Translations under genes and position numbers: made by a program
The notes under the pieces: generated by a model
Databases searched by the model: none
What the model saw: only the letters and a program-made list of their open reading frames with translations
Told to the model about the DNA's origin: nothing
Source of the DNA: a bacterium
GTDB lineage: Bacteria; Chloroflexota; Dormibacteria; UBA8260; Bog-877
NCBI GenBank assembly: GCA_021791345.1
Contig: JAJYWT010000190.1
Location: 1 to 8,709 of the forward strand
Direction: 5' to 3'
DNA length: 8,709 nt
Part shown: positions 1 to 6,163 of the stretch, in pieces
How the letters are laid out: each line of letters starts with the position of its first letter
Position numbering within the stretch: position 1 is the stretch's first letter

Positions 1-151
1 CCTGGGAGCCGTTGTCCACCACCACCACCTCGCTCGGCGGGTGCTCCTGGGCCCGGATCGCACCCAGCGCCGCCTCGCAGTCGGAGCGGCCGTTCCAGTT
101 GATCAGGACGGCCGCCACTTGGTGGGCCGGGGTCACCGGGGCCACGCTCAC
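1..151 (-). CDS. Glycosyltransferase family 2, N-terminal fragment (runs off window)
   Basis: The minus strand from a GTG at 151-149 reads open to the window edge and gives 50 residues. They form the start of a GT-A fold: a hydrophobic first strand ending in LINWNG (16-21), a helix with SDCEAAL (23-29), then the second strand VVVVDNGS (42-49), the nucleotide-binding signature of family 2 glycosyltransferases. The enzyme would transfer a nucleotide-activated sugar to a lipid-linked acceptor at the inner face of the membrane. The GTG overlaps the TGA of the preceding glycosyltransferase by four bases (GTGA), a classic translational-coupling junction. A second in-frame GTG lies two codons later. 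Sugar and linkage cannot be read from the fragment; the neighbouring rml genes make rhamnose a reasonable guess. It differs from the upstream glycosyltransferase in sequence, so it is not a simple tandem copy. Confidence 0.85.
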   Translation of the reverse strand, partial: MSVAPVTPAHQVAAVLINWNGRSDCEAALGAIRAQEHPPSEVVVVDNGSQ

Positions 152-1044
152 GGGCTGACCCGCGGGCGCCGGCGCAGCGCGTTCAGGACCAGCAGCACCC
201 CCAGCCGGGTGGATATGCCGAGCCACACCAGGGGCGCGAGCCAGCCCTCTGGGCCGTTGCGGTAGTGCAAGGAGTAGAAGCGCCACATCGAGCGGTGGAA
301 GTGCACCAGCATCGTGAGCGCCACCTTCTCCGAGCTGCGCCCCTTGAGGTGGAGCACGCGCGCCTTCGGCTCGTACCAGACCTGAAGGCCCAGCCTGGCC
401 ATCTGCCAGCAGAGTTCCAGATCCTCCCCGTACATGAAGTAGCCCTCATCCAGGCCCCCGACCTCATCCCAGACCGTGCGCCGGACCAGAAGGCAGGCCC
501 CGCTGCCGCTGTCCACCGCCATCGGCCGATCCAGGGACACGTTGGTCAGGTTGTAGGCCCCGATCCGGGCACTGCCGGGCCAGAGCCGGCTGAGACCCAG
601 GAGCCGGTACAGCGCAATCTCGGGGTTGGGGAAGGTGCGGCGGCAGGCGCGGTCCAGGCTGCCGTCGGGGCGCACGATCCGCGGCGAGATGGCGGCGCGC
701 CGAGGATCCGCCAAAAGCGCCGCCGACATCGCCGCCAGCGCGCCCGGCAGGAGCCGGGCATCGGGGTTGAGGAGTAGCAAGAGCTCCCCGCCCGCCCGCT
801 CGGCGGCGCGGTTGACGGCGGCGGCGAACCCCAGGTTGCGCGGCAGCTCCAGCAGCACGACCCCCGGGAACCGGCCCCTGACCAGCGCCACGGTGCCGTC
901 TGCGGAGTGGTTGTCCACCACCGTGACCTGCTCCGGAGCGAGCCCCTGCTGAAGGCAGGAGCCGATCGCGTCCGCCACCTCCTGCTCCGATTGGTAGGTG
1001 CAGATGACGACCCGGACGCCGTCCAGTCCCGCCCGGTCAGGCAC
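148..1044 (-). CDS. Glycosyltransferase family 2, rhamnosyltransferase (WbbL)-like
   Basis: This 298-residue enzyme has the GT-A layout of family 2. It opens with VRVVICTYQ (10-18), followed by VDNHSADGT (43-51), NLGFAAAVNRA (70-80) and LLLNPDARL (90-98), where NPD takes the place of the usual DxD metal site, as is common in WbbL-type rhamnosyltransferases. Next come GACLLVRR (182-189) and the acceptor-side block GGLDEGYFMYGEDLELCW (196-213). A hydrophobic stretch near 268-290 followed by an Arg-rich tail suggests contact with the membrane. Predicted role: add a sugar, plausibly L-rhamnose, to the undecaprenyl-linked repeat unit. I chose the GTG at 1044-1042, which overlaps the end of rmlD by eight bases. 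The frame stays open to 1287, but the extra 81 residues lie wholly inside rmlD, are Arg/Pro/Ser-rich and show no fold. A weak GGGAG lies 12 bases before the GTG. Family is certain; substrate is inferred. Confidence 0.9.
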   Translation of the reverse strand: MPDRAGLDGVRVVICTYQSEQEVADAIGSCLQQGLAPEQVTVVDNHSADGTVALVRGRFPGVVLLELPRNLGFAAAVNRAAERAGGELLLLLNPDARLLPGALAAMSAALLADPRRAAISPRIVRPDGSLDRACRRTFPNPEIALYRLLGLSRLWPGSARIGAYNLTNVSLDRPMAVDSGSGACLLVRRTVWDEVGGLDEGYFMYGEDLELCWQMARLGLQVWYEPKARVLHLKGRSSEKVALTMLVHFHRSMWRFYSLHYRNGPEGWLAPLVWLGISTRLGVLLVLNALRRRPRVSP

Positions 1045-1921
1045 TGGCCAGCGCCGCTCCCACCGCCCCCTCGCGCTCGCGGCGCAGGTACTCCGCCAGG
1101 GCCACCCGCCACGGCGAGCAGGCCGGCCCGCCGAGCGCGGTGAACTGGGAGCTGTCGAGAACCGAGTAGCTCGGCCGGGGCGCCGGCGCCCCCCATTCGG
1201 CGGTCGAGACCGGCTGGATTCGGGCCTCCACGCCTGCCTCCGCAAGCGTGGCCCCGGCGAACTCGTACCAGCTGGCCGAGCCCTCACCGCAGACGTGGTG
1301 GATGCCGAAGTGATCGGTGCCGATCAGCCAGCTGATCGCCAGCGCCAGCTCCCAGGTCCAGGTGGGGGCCCCCACCTGATCGGAGACCACCCTAAGCTGC
1401 CCGTGCCGGGCGGCCGCTCGGAGGATGGCGAGCGGAAAGTTGGGGCCTGAGTTGCCGTAGAGCCAGGAGGTGCGCACCAGATAGAGCCGGCCCCCCGCCT
1501 CCTGGCAGGCGACCTCCCCCGCCCGCTTGCTCTGGGCATAGACGCCGGAGGGCTCCGGGATGTCGGTGACCCGCCAGGGTCGGGGTTCACCATTCGGGGC
1601 TTGGCCGAACACGAAATCCGTCGAGATGTGGCAGAGGGGGATCTCCGCCTGGGCGCAGGCCCGGGCCACGATCTCGGCGCCGTCGCGATTGATGGCGAAG
1701 GCCAGCTCGGCCTCCGACTCCGCCTGGTCGACTCTGGTGTAGGCGGCGCAGTTGATGACCCGCTCGCAGCCGCTCTCTGCCAGGGCACCTCGCACCTGGG
1801 CGGGATCGGTCACGTCACACTTCGCCCTGGTCACACCGACGGGAAGGTGGCCGGCCCTGGCCAGCACCACCATCAGGTCTCGGCCCAGCTGGCCCCCGGC
1901 CCCCAGGACCAGGACTCTCAC
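1037..1921 (-). CDS. rfbD: dTDP-4-dehydrorhamnose reductase
   Basis: RmlD is the last enzyme of the dTDP-L-rhamnose pathway. It reduces dTDP-4-dehydro-L-rhamnose with NAD(P)H in the cytosol. The 294-residue product is of usual length and has the short-chain dehydrogenase signatures in order: GAGGQLG (7-13) for the dinucleotide, NCAAYTRVDQAE (57-68), STDFVFG (100-106), and the catalytic YxxxK at Y128/K132. DQVGAPT (181-187) and a C-terminal RPSYSVLD block, both typical of RmlD, follow. The start is a GTG at 1921-1919, seven bases after the rmlB stop. The first strand (RVLVLG) begins immediately, so there is little room for another start. No clear ribosome-binding site is visible, so coupling to rmlB translation is likely. 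Its 3' end overlaps the downstream glycosyltransferase start by eight bases. All key residues are present. Confidence 0.96.
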   Translation of the reverse strand: MRVLVLGAGGQLGRDLMVVLARAGHLPVGVTRAKCDVTDPAQVRGALAESGCERVINCAAYTRVDQAESEAELAFAINRDGAEIVARACAQAEIPLCHISTDFVFGQAPNGEPRPWRVTDIPEPSGVYAQSKRAGEVACQEAGGRLYLVRTSWLYGNSGPNFPLAILRAAARHGQLRVVSDQVGAPTWTWELALAISWLIGTDHFGIHHVCGEGSASWYEFAGATLAEAGVEARIQPVSTAEWGAPAPRPSYSVLDSSQFTALGGPACSPWRVALAEYLRREREGAVGAALASA

Positions 1922-1928
1922 CGCGAGA

Positions 1929-3005
1929 TCAGCTGGCTGCCGGAGCGGTCCCGGCCAGCGGCCGGTAGTTGCGCCGGTAGAACTCGGCGAACTCTCCCGA
2001 CTTGATGGGCTCCCAGAAGTCCCGGTGGTCGCGGTACCAGGTCACGGTGCGCTCCATGCCGCTCTCGAAGTTCAGCTCGGGGGCCCAACCCAGGGCGCGC
2101 GCCCGGCTGCTGTCCAGGGCGTAGCGGCGATCATGTCCGGGCCGGTCCGCGACCATCTGGATGAGGTCCTCGGAGCGGCCGGTGAGGCGCAGCACCGAGC
2201 GCGCCACCTGAAGCCCGTTCACCGGGTCTCCCCCCTGGCCGAGGTTGTAAGCCGTACCCGGCACCCCGCGCGCCAAAACGGTCGCGATGCCGCGCGCGTG
2301 GTCATCCACGTATAGGTAGTCGCGGACCGCCCCGCCGTCGCCGTAGACCGGCAGGGGCAGCCCATCCAGCGCCTGGGTCGCGAACAGCGGGACGATCTTC
2401 TCGGGGTACTGGTGGGGCCCGTAGGTGTTGGAGCCACGGGTGATCAGGATCGGGACCGAGTAGGTGGCGTGGTAGGCGAAGCACTGCATCTCGGCCCCCA
2501 CCTTGCTGGCCGAGTAGGGCGAGCGGGGCCGCGGGGGGTCGTCCTCAACCGAGAGGGTGGGCGGCTCGACATCGCCGTAGACCTCGTCGGTCGAGACCTG
2601 CAGGAAGCGCTGGTGGCGGTGCGTCCGGGCCGCCTCCAGCAGCGCGAAGGTGCCGTAGACGTCGGTCCTGATGAAGGCGTCGGGGTCGAGGATGGACCGG
2701 TCCACATGGGTCTCGGCCGCGAAGTTGACGATGCAGTCGACCTCCCCCGCCAGCCGCAGGACCAGCTCCTTGTCGCAGATGTCCCCCTCCACGAAGCGGT
2801 AGTTGGGCAGGCCGGCGACCTCCTCCAGGTTGGCGAGGTTGCCGGCGTAGGTCAGCTTGTCCAGGACCGTCACCTCAAGGTCGGGACGGCGCTGGAGCAG
2901 GAGCCGGACGAAGGCGGACCCGATGAAACCGGCGCCACCGGCCACCAGCAGACGCCGGGGCAGCTCCGACCAGGGGGTGGGGTCCGGGGCGGGATGGTCA
3001 GTCAT
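1929..3005 (-). CDS. rfbB: dTDP-glucose 4,6-dehydratase
   Basis: RmlB turns dTDP-glucose into dTDP-4-keto-6-deoxyglucose using bound NAD+, the second step of dTDP-rhamnose synthesis. The 358-residue protein is an extended SDR of normal size. It shows GGAGFIG (23-29), NFAAETHVDRS (94-104), the catalytic STDEVYG block with T139, D140 and E141, and Y164/K168 in SPYSASK. SNTYGPHQYPEK (192-203) and RPGHDRRYALD (288-298) complete the substrate site. The TDE triad marks a dehydratase rather than a UDP-galactose epimerase. The ATG start lies one base after the TGA of the rmlC-like gene, and only weak GAG-type pairing precedes it, so coupling to that gene is likely. About 16 residues precede the first beta strand, a slightly long N-terminus with no better start in frame. 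Function is secure. Confidence 0.97.
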   Translation of the reverse strand: MTDHPAPDPTPWSELPRRLLVAGGAGFIGSAFVRLLLQRRPDLEVTVLDKLTYAGNLANLEEVAGLPNYRFVEGDICDKELVLRLAGEVDCIVNFAAETHVDRSILDPDAFIRTDVYGTFALLEAARTHRHQRFLQVSTDEVYGDVEPPTLSVEDDPPRPRSPYSASKVGAEMQCFAYHATYSVPILITRGSNTYGPHQYPEKIVPLFATQALDGLPLPVYGDGGAVRDYLYVDDHARGIATVLARGVPGTAYNLGQGGDPVNGLQVARSVLRLTGRSEDLIQMVADRPGHDRRYALDSSRARALGWAPELNFESGMERTVTWYRDHRDFWEPIKSGEFAEFYRRNYRPLAGTAPAAS

Positions 3006-3006
3006 G

Positions 3007-3585
3007 TCAGATGTTCTCGATTCTCCAGTCGAAGCCGATGCGCGGGTCGTCCCAGGGTATCCGACCCTCGTCGGGGTTGTCGGGAAGGTAGGGCTCGGTC
3101 ACGTAGTAGCAGAGCAGGACGTCACGCATGGAGAGCGCCTGGTAGCCGTGCGCCACCAGGGGCGGGATGGCAATCACCTTGGGGCTCCGCTCCCCGCTGA
3201 AGATGACCTGGATCCTCCCCCTGGTCGGAGAGTCGGGCCTCAGGTCGGCCAGGACGATCCGGGCGTCCCCTCCCACCATGTCCCAGTAGTCCCACTGCCG
3301 ACGGTGCCAGTGAAACGCCTTGATCAGCTCGGGCGGGTTGCCACCCCTGGCGTAGGCCAGCGAGCGCGACATCTGCGCGAAGCCGTGGTCCGGCACAAAC
3401 GGCCGGCCCCGGTCGTCGAGGTCGCCCCGCTTGAGCTGCTCGGTGAAGTGGCCGCGCTGGTCGAAGTGCAATTTCAGGGTCTTCACCATCACCTGATCGA
3501 TCTCCCCCAGCTTCTCGGCGAGCGGCCTTTCCGCCATCTCCTGGAGCACCGCCTCCATCTCCTCGGTCACCGGCTGCCAGGGCAT
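3007..3585 (-). CDS. Divergent RmlC-like cupin (dTDP-4-dehydrorhamnose 3,5-epimerase family)
   Basis: The 192-residue protein belongs to the RmlC cupin superfamily. A DQRGHFTE block (42-49) corresponds to the family's DxRGxFxE, and IPPLVAHGYQAL (140-151) is the typical second cupin strand. A closing EGRIPWDDPRIGFDW (173-187) matches the family's C-terminal strand pair. Sitting between rmlA and rmlB, it is the obvious candidate for 3,5-epimerisation. It departs from canonical RmlC in three ways. There are about 30 extra residues at the N-terminus. The RGLHYQ active-site motif is replaced by KAFHWHRRQ (89-97), keeping one candidate base, H92 (or H94). The chain also stops just after the last strand, so the C-terminal LSxxD segment, which holds the Asp of the His-Asp dyad in studied RmlC enzymes, is absent. 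The ATG start has a strong AGGAGG five bases upstream. Exact activity is inferred from position and family. Confidence 0.85.
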   Translation of the reverse strand: MPWQPVTEEMEAVLQEMAERPLAEKLGEIDQVMVKTLKLHFDQRGHFTEQLKRGDLDDRGRPFVPDHGFAQMSRSLAYARGGNPPELIKAFHWHRRQWDYWDMVGGDARIVLADLRPDSPTRGRIQVIFSGERSPKVIAIPPLVAHGYQALSMRDVLLCYYVTEPYLPDNPDEGRIPWDDPRIGFDWRIENI

Positions 3586-3590
3586 CAGGT

Positions 3591-3596
3591 CCTCCT
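3591..3596 (-). promoter_or_regulatory. Ribosome-binding site of the rmlC-like gene, overlapping the rmlA stop
   Basis: On the minus strand the junction reads TGAGGAGG, then five bases, then ATG at 3585. The perfect AGGAGG begins at the last base of the rmlA TGA codon. This is the clearest Shine-Dalgarno sequence in the window. It fixes the start of the downstream gene and ties its translation to termination at rmlA. Confidence 0.85.
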
Positions 3597-4657
3597 CAAG
3601 CCAGGCTCACCCGAGAGTGGTCGCCCAGCATCAGCTTGTGCGCCAGCGGGCGGGTGTCGCTCTTCTCGATCACCACGTCCCTTCCGATCAGGGAGTCCTC
3701 GATCTTGCTGGCGCCGCGGATCACCGTGTGCTCCAAGACTATCGAGTGCTCGATCTCGCTGCCCTCCACCACCACGTCGTGATACAGAGCCGTGAAGGGG
3801 CCGACGAAGGAGTCCACCACCCGGGTGTTGGCGCCGACTATCACCGGGCCGCGGATGGTGCTGTGGATCACCTCGGATCCCGGCTCCAGGATCACCTTGC
3901 CCAGCAGCCGCGAGTCCGCGCTCACGTTCCCCTCCCTGCGCTCCTCGAGCATGTCCAGGACGACCCGGTTGCACTCCAGGAGGTCGTCCATCTTGCCGGT
4001 GTCGATCCAGCGCCCCTCCACCAGGTGGGGGGTCACCCGCCGGCCCCGGTCGATCTGCCACTGGATGGCGTCGGTGATCTCCAGCTCACCGCGGGCCGAG
4101 GGGGAGATGGCGTCCACCGCCTCGAAGATGCTGGGCTGGAAGCAGTAGACCCCCACCAGCACCAGGTCGGAGCGGGGCTGCTCGGGCTTCTCCTCCAGCC
4201 GCACCACCCTCCCCTGGTCCAGCTCGGCGACCCCGAAGCGCTGGGGATCGGGCATCTGCTTCAGCAGGATGAGCACGTCCGGGCGGTCGCGGCGGAACTC
4301 CTCCACCACCGATCGGATCCCCCCGGTGATGAAGTTGTCGCCCAGGTACATTACGAAGGGCGAGCCCTGGAGGAAGGAGCGCGCGGTCTGCACGGCGTGG
4401 GCCAGCCCCAGCGGCGCCAGCTGGCTGATGTACTCGATCCTGGCCCCGAACCGAGAGCCGTCCCCCACCGCCCGGCGGATCTCCTCCCCGGTGTCCCCGA
4501 CCACGATCCCGATCTCCTCGATCCCGGCCTCGACCAGCGCCTCCAGGCCATAGAACAGAACCGGCTTGTTGGCGATCGGGACCAGCTGCTTGGCGCCGGT
4601 GTGGGTGATCGGGCGAAGCCTGGTCCCCTTGCCCCCGCTGAGAACCAGACCCTTCAC
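3596..4657 (-). CDS. rmlA: Glucose-1-phosphate thymidylyltransferase, long form
   Basis: This cytosolic enzyme joins glucose-1-phosphate to dTTP, giving dTDP-glucose, the entry step to dTDP-rhamnose. The 353-residue product has a nucleotidyltransferase domain with GGKGTRLRP (8-16), K23 in AKQL, the metal-binding YLGDN (104-108), FGVAELD (141-147), EEKP (155-158) and WIDTG (217-221). A left-handed beta-helix of hexapeptide-like repeats follows from about 247 to the end. That C-terminal domain marks the RmlA_long/StrD type, as opposed to the roughly 290-residue Enterobacteria RmlA. I chose the GTG at 4657-4655 because the resulting start, MKGLVLSGG, matches the family N-terminus. A TTG three codons upstream (4666) is also possible, with GGTAGG lying 10 bases before the GTG but only one before the TTG. 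The 51-base gap to the preceding stop is the widest in the window. StrD relatives feed other dTDP-sugars, but the rml neighbours point to rhamnose. Confidence 0.95.
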   Translation of the reverse strand: MKGLVLSGGKGTRLRPITHTGAKQLVPIANKPVLFYGLEALVEAGIEEIGIVVGDTGEEIRRAVGDGSRFGARIEYISQLAPLGLAHAVQTARSFLQGSPFVMYLGDNFITGGIRSVVEEFRRDRPDVLILLKQMPDPQRFGVAELDQGRVVRLEEKPEQPRSDLVLVGVYCFQPSIFEAVDAISPSARGELEITDAIQWQIDRGRRVTPHLVEGRWIDTGKMDDLLECNRVVLDMLEERREGNVSADSRLLGKVILEPGSEVIHSTIRGPVIVGANTRVVDSFVGPFTALYHDVVVEGSEIEHSIVLEHTVIRGASKIEDSLIGRDVVIEKSDTRPLAHKLMLGDHSRVSLA

Positions 4658-4708
4658 GAGGGGCAAGCCTACCAGCTCACCTCGGCCGCGCAGCTTCTGG
4701 GCGGAGCC

Positions 4709-6163
4709 TCAGTAGGCATGCTGATGGAAGAGGATCCGCCAGGGGGTGAGCAGCAGGATCTTGAGGTCGAAGCCCAACGACCAGTTCTCGATGTAGTAGA
4801 GGTCGTAGAAGATGCGCTCCTCCATGGAGTTGCCCTGGCGCAGATCATTGACCTGGGCCCAGCCGGTGCACCCCGGGGGCGCCGCCAGACGCTCGCGATA
4901 GCGGGGGTAGTCGCGCTCGAAGCGGGCGGCGAAGAACGGGCGCTCGGGGCGCGGGCCGACCAGGCTCATCTCCCCTTTGATCACGTTCCAGAGCTGGGGG
5001 AGCTCGTCCAGGCTGAAGCGACGCACGAAGCGGCCCACCGGGGTCGTGCGGTCGTCGTCGGCCCGGGCCATGACCGGCCCGGTGTGGCGTTCGGCATCGA
5101 CCACCATGGACCGCAACTTCCAGACCTTGAACACCCTCCCGTGCCGCCCCAGCCGCTCCTGCCCGTAGAATGGCGACCCCTTCGAGGTCAGCGAGATGGC
5201 GGCGGCGCAGACCGCGACCACGGGCACCACCGGGATCGCCAGGAGCACGGTGAAGACCAGGTCGAAGCCGCGCTTGAGGATGAGGTTGCGGCCCACCAGC
5301 CGGTTCGGCCGCAGGCCGATCAGCGGCATGCCGGCCACCTGCTCGGTGCGGGCGGCTGAGGTCATGATCTCCAGGACGTCCGGGACCACCTTGACCTCCG
5401 CCCCCTGGCTCAGGCAGGCGTTGGCGAACTCGACCACCCGGTGGTGGCCGTCCTCCCCCAGCGCCAGCACCACCATGTCGGCGTGCTCGTGGGCCACGAT
5501 CCGGGCCAACCCGTGCTCGATCCCGAAGGTCGTCAGGTCGGACCCGGCCGAGGGTGGTTCCGGGGCGGTGGCGACCCTCCCCACCAGCTGGTAGCCGTAC
5601 TCGGGGAACATCCGCAGCCGGCGGATGAGCAGGTCGGCGACCTCCCCGCTGCCCACCACCAGGACCCGAACCGCGCCGAAGCCGGAGCTGAACAGGGCCC
5701 CCTGAAGGCCGCGGATGGCGGCCCGCTCCAGGATGAACAGGAGAAGTGCCGCGATCGAGGCGTCCGCCAGCACCAGCCGGGAGTAGGGGAAGCCCCGGTA
5801 CAGCCCCTCGAGCGCCAGGGCCAGGACCACGAAGAGGGCGACCGAGCCCGCCGAGCCCAGGATCTCATCCACGAAGGACTGACCCCGCTGGACCCGGTAG
5901 CGGCCGGTGAACGTGAAGACCAGCAGCCAGAGCGCCACCACCACCGGCACCGCCATGGCGTAGTCGGCGAAGCTGGGGATGGCGCCACCGGGGATGGGGA
6001 CCCCGGAGAGGTGGAAGCGGTAGCCGTAGCCGATCAAGGCGCCGACCGCGACCGCCAGGGCGTCCCCCACCACCCGGATCGCCACCAGCGGTCCCAGCCG
6101 CCCGTTGCGGCTGCGCGCATGGGACAGCTCCAGCGGCCGGATGAGCGGGCCCGATTCAGCCAA
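4709..6163 (-). CDS. Exopolysaccharide polyprenyl glycosylphosphotransferase (initiating sugar-1-P transferase)
   Basis: This membrane enzyme should move a sugar-1-phosphate from a UDP-sugar to undecaprenyl phosphate, starting the repeat unit. Numbered from the TTG start (484 residues), there are four hydrophobic segments near 26-48, 66-87, 98-122 and 128-150. A Rossmann-like CoA-binding domain follows (VVGSGE, 169-174), then a membrane-associated helix at 298-325 that opens the bacterial sugar transferase domain. That domain carries QERLG (335-339), KLRSM (349-353), the SLDELPQ block (384-390) with the catalytic Asp-Glu pair, GPRPE (403-407) and PGCTGWAQV (430-438). This is the WbaP/CpsE-type full-length layout. 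I prefer the TTG at 6163-6161, with GGAGG eight bases upstream and an eight-base overlap with the flippase gene. A GTG at 6178 would add five residues but has only a GGAGA almost touching it. The donor sugar cannot be told from sequence. Confidence 0.94.
   Translation of the reverse strand: MAESGPLIRPLELSHARSRNGRLGPLVAIRVVGDALAVAVGALIGYGYRFHLSGVPIPGGAIPSFADYAMAVPVVVALWLLVFTFTGRYRVQRGQSFVDEILGSAGSVALFVVLALALEGLYRGFPYSRLVLADASIAALLLFILERAAIRGLQGALFSSGFGAVRVLVVGSGEVADLLIRRLRMFPEYGYQLVGRVATAPEPPSAGSDLTTFGIEHGLARIVAHEHADMVVLALGEDGHHRVVEFANACLSQGAEVKVVPDVLEIMTSAARTEQVAGMPLIGLRPNRLVGRNLILKRGFDLVFTVLLAIPVVPVVAVCAAAISLTSKGSPFYGQERLGRHGRVFKVWKLRSMVVDAERHTGPVMARADDDRTTPVGRFVRRFSLDELPQLWNVIKGEMSLVGPRPERPFFAARFERDYPRYRERLAAPPGCTGWAQVNDLRQGNSMEERIFYDLYYIENWSLGFDLKILLLTPWRILFHQHAY

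Noticed and set aside
16..31. A short CCA/ACC trinucleotide run, with similar runs near 8150-8235
   Set aside because: On the coding strand these are GTG/GTC valine codons in a beta strand (VVVV before DNGS) and in Val-rich membrane helices. Codon preference explains them, so they are not a regulatory repeat.
1045..1287. A possible N-terminal extension or extra domain on the first glycosyltransferase
   Set aside because: The residues are out-of-frame rmlD sequence with low-complexity composition, and a suitable GTG start lies just before the GT-A fold.
4658..4708. A possible terminator or attenuator between the phosphotransferase and rmlA genes
   Set aside because: No stable inverted repeat followed by a T-run is visible on the minus strand; the GC-rich bases there do not form a clear stem.
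3617..5359. A 580-codon open frame on the plus strand
   Set aside because: It is antisense to rmlA and the phosphotransferase. The translation is His/Gln/Pro/Asp-rich with no domain, the usual mirror of GC-rich coding sequence, while the minus-strand proteins there are unmistakable.
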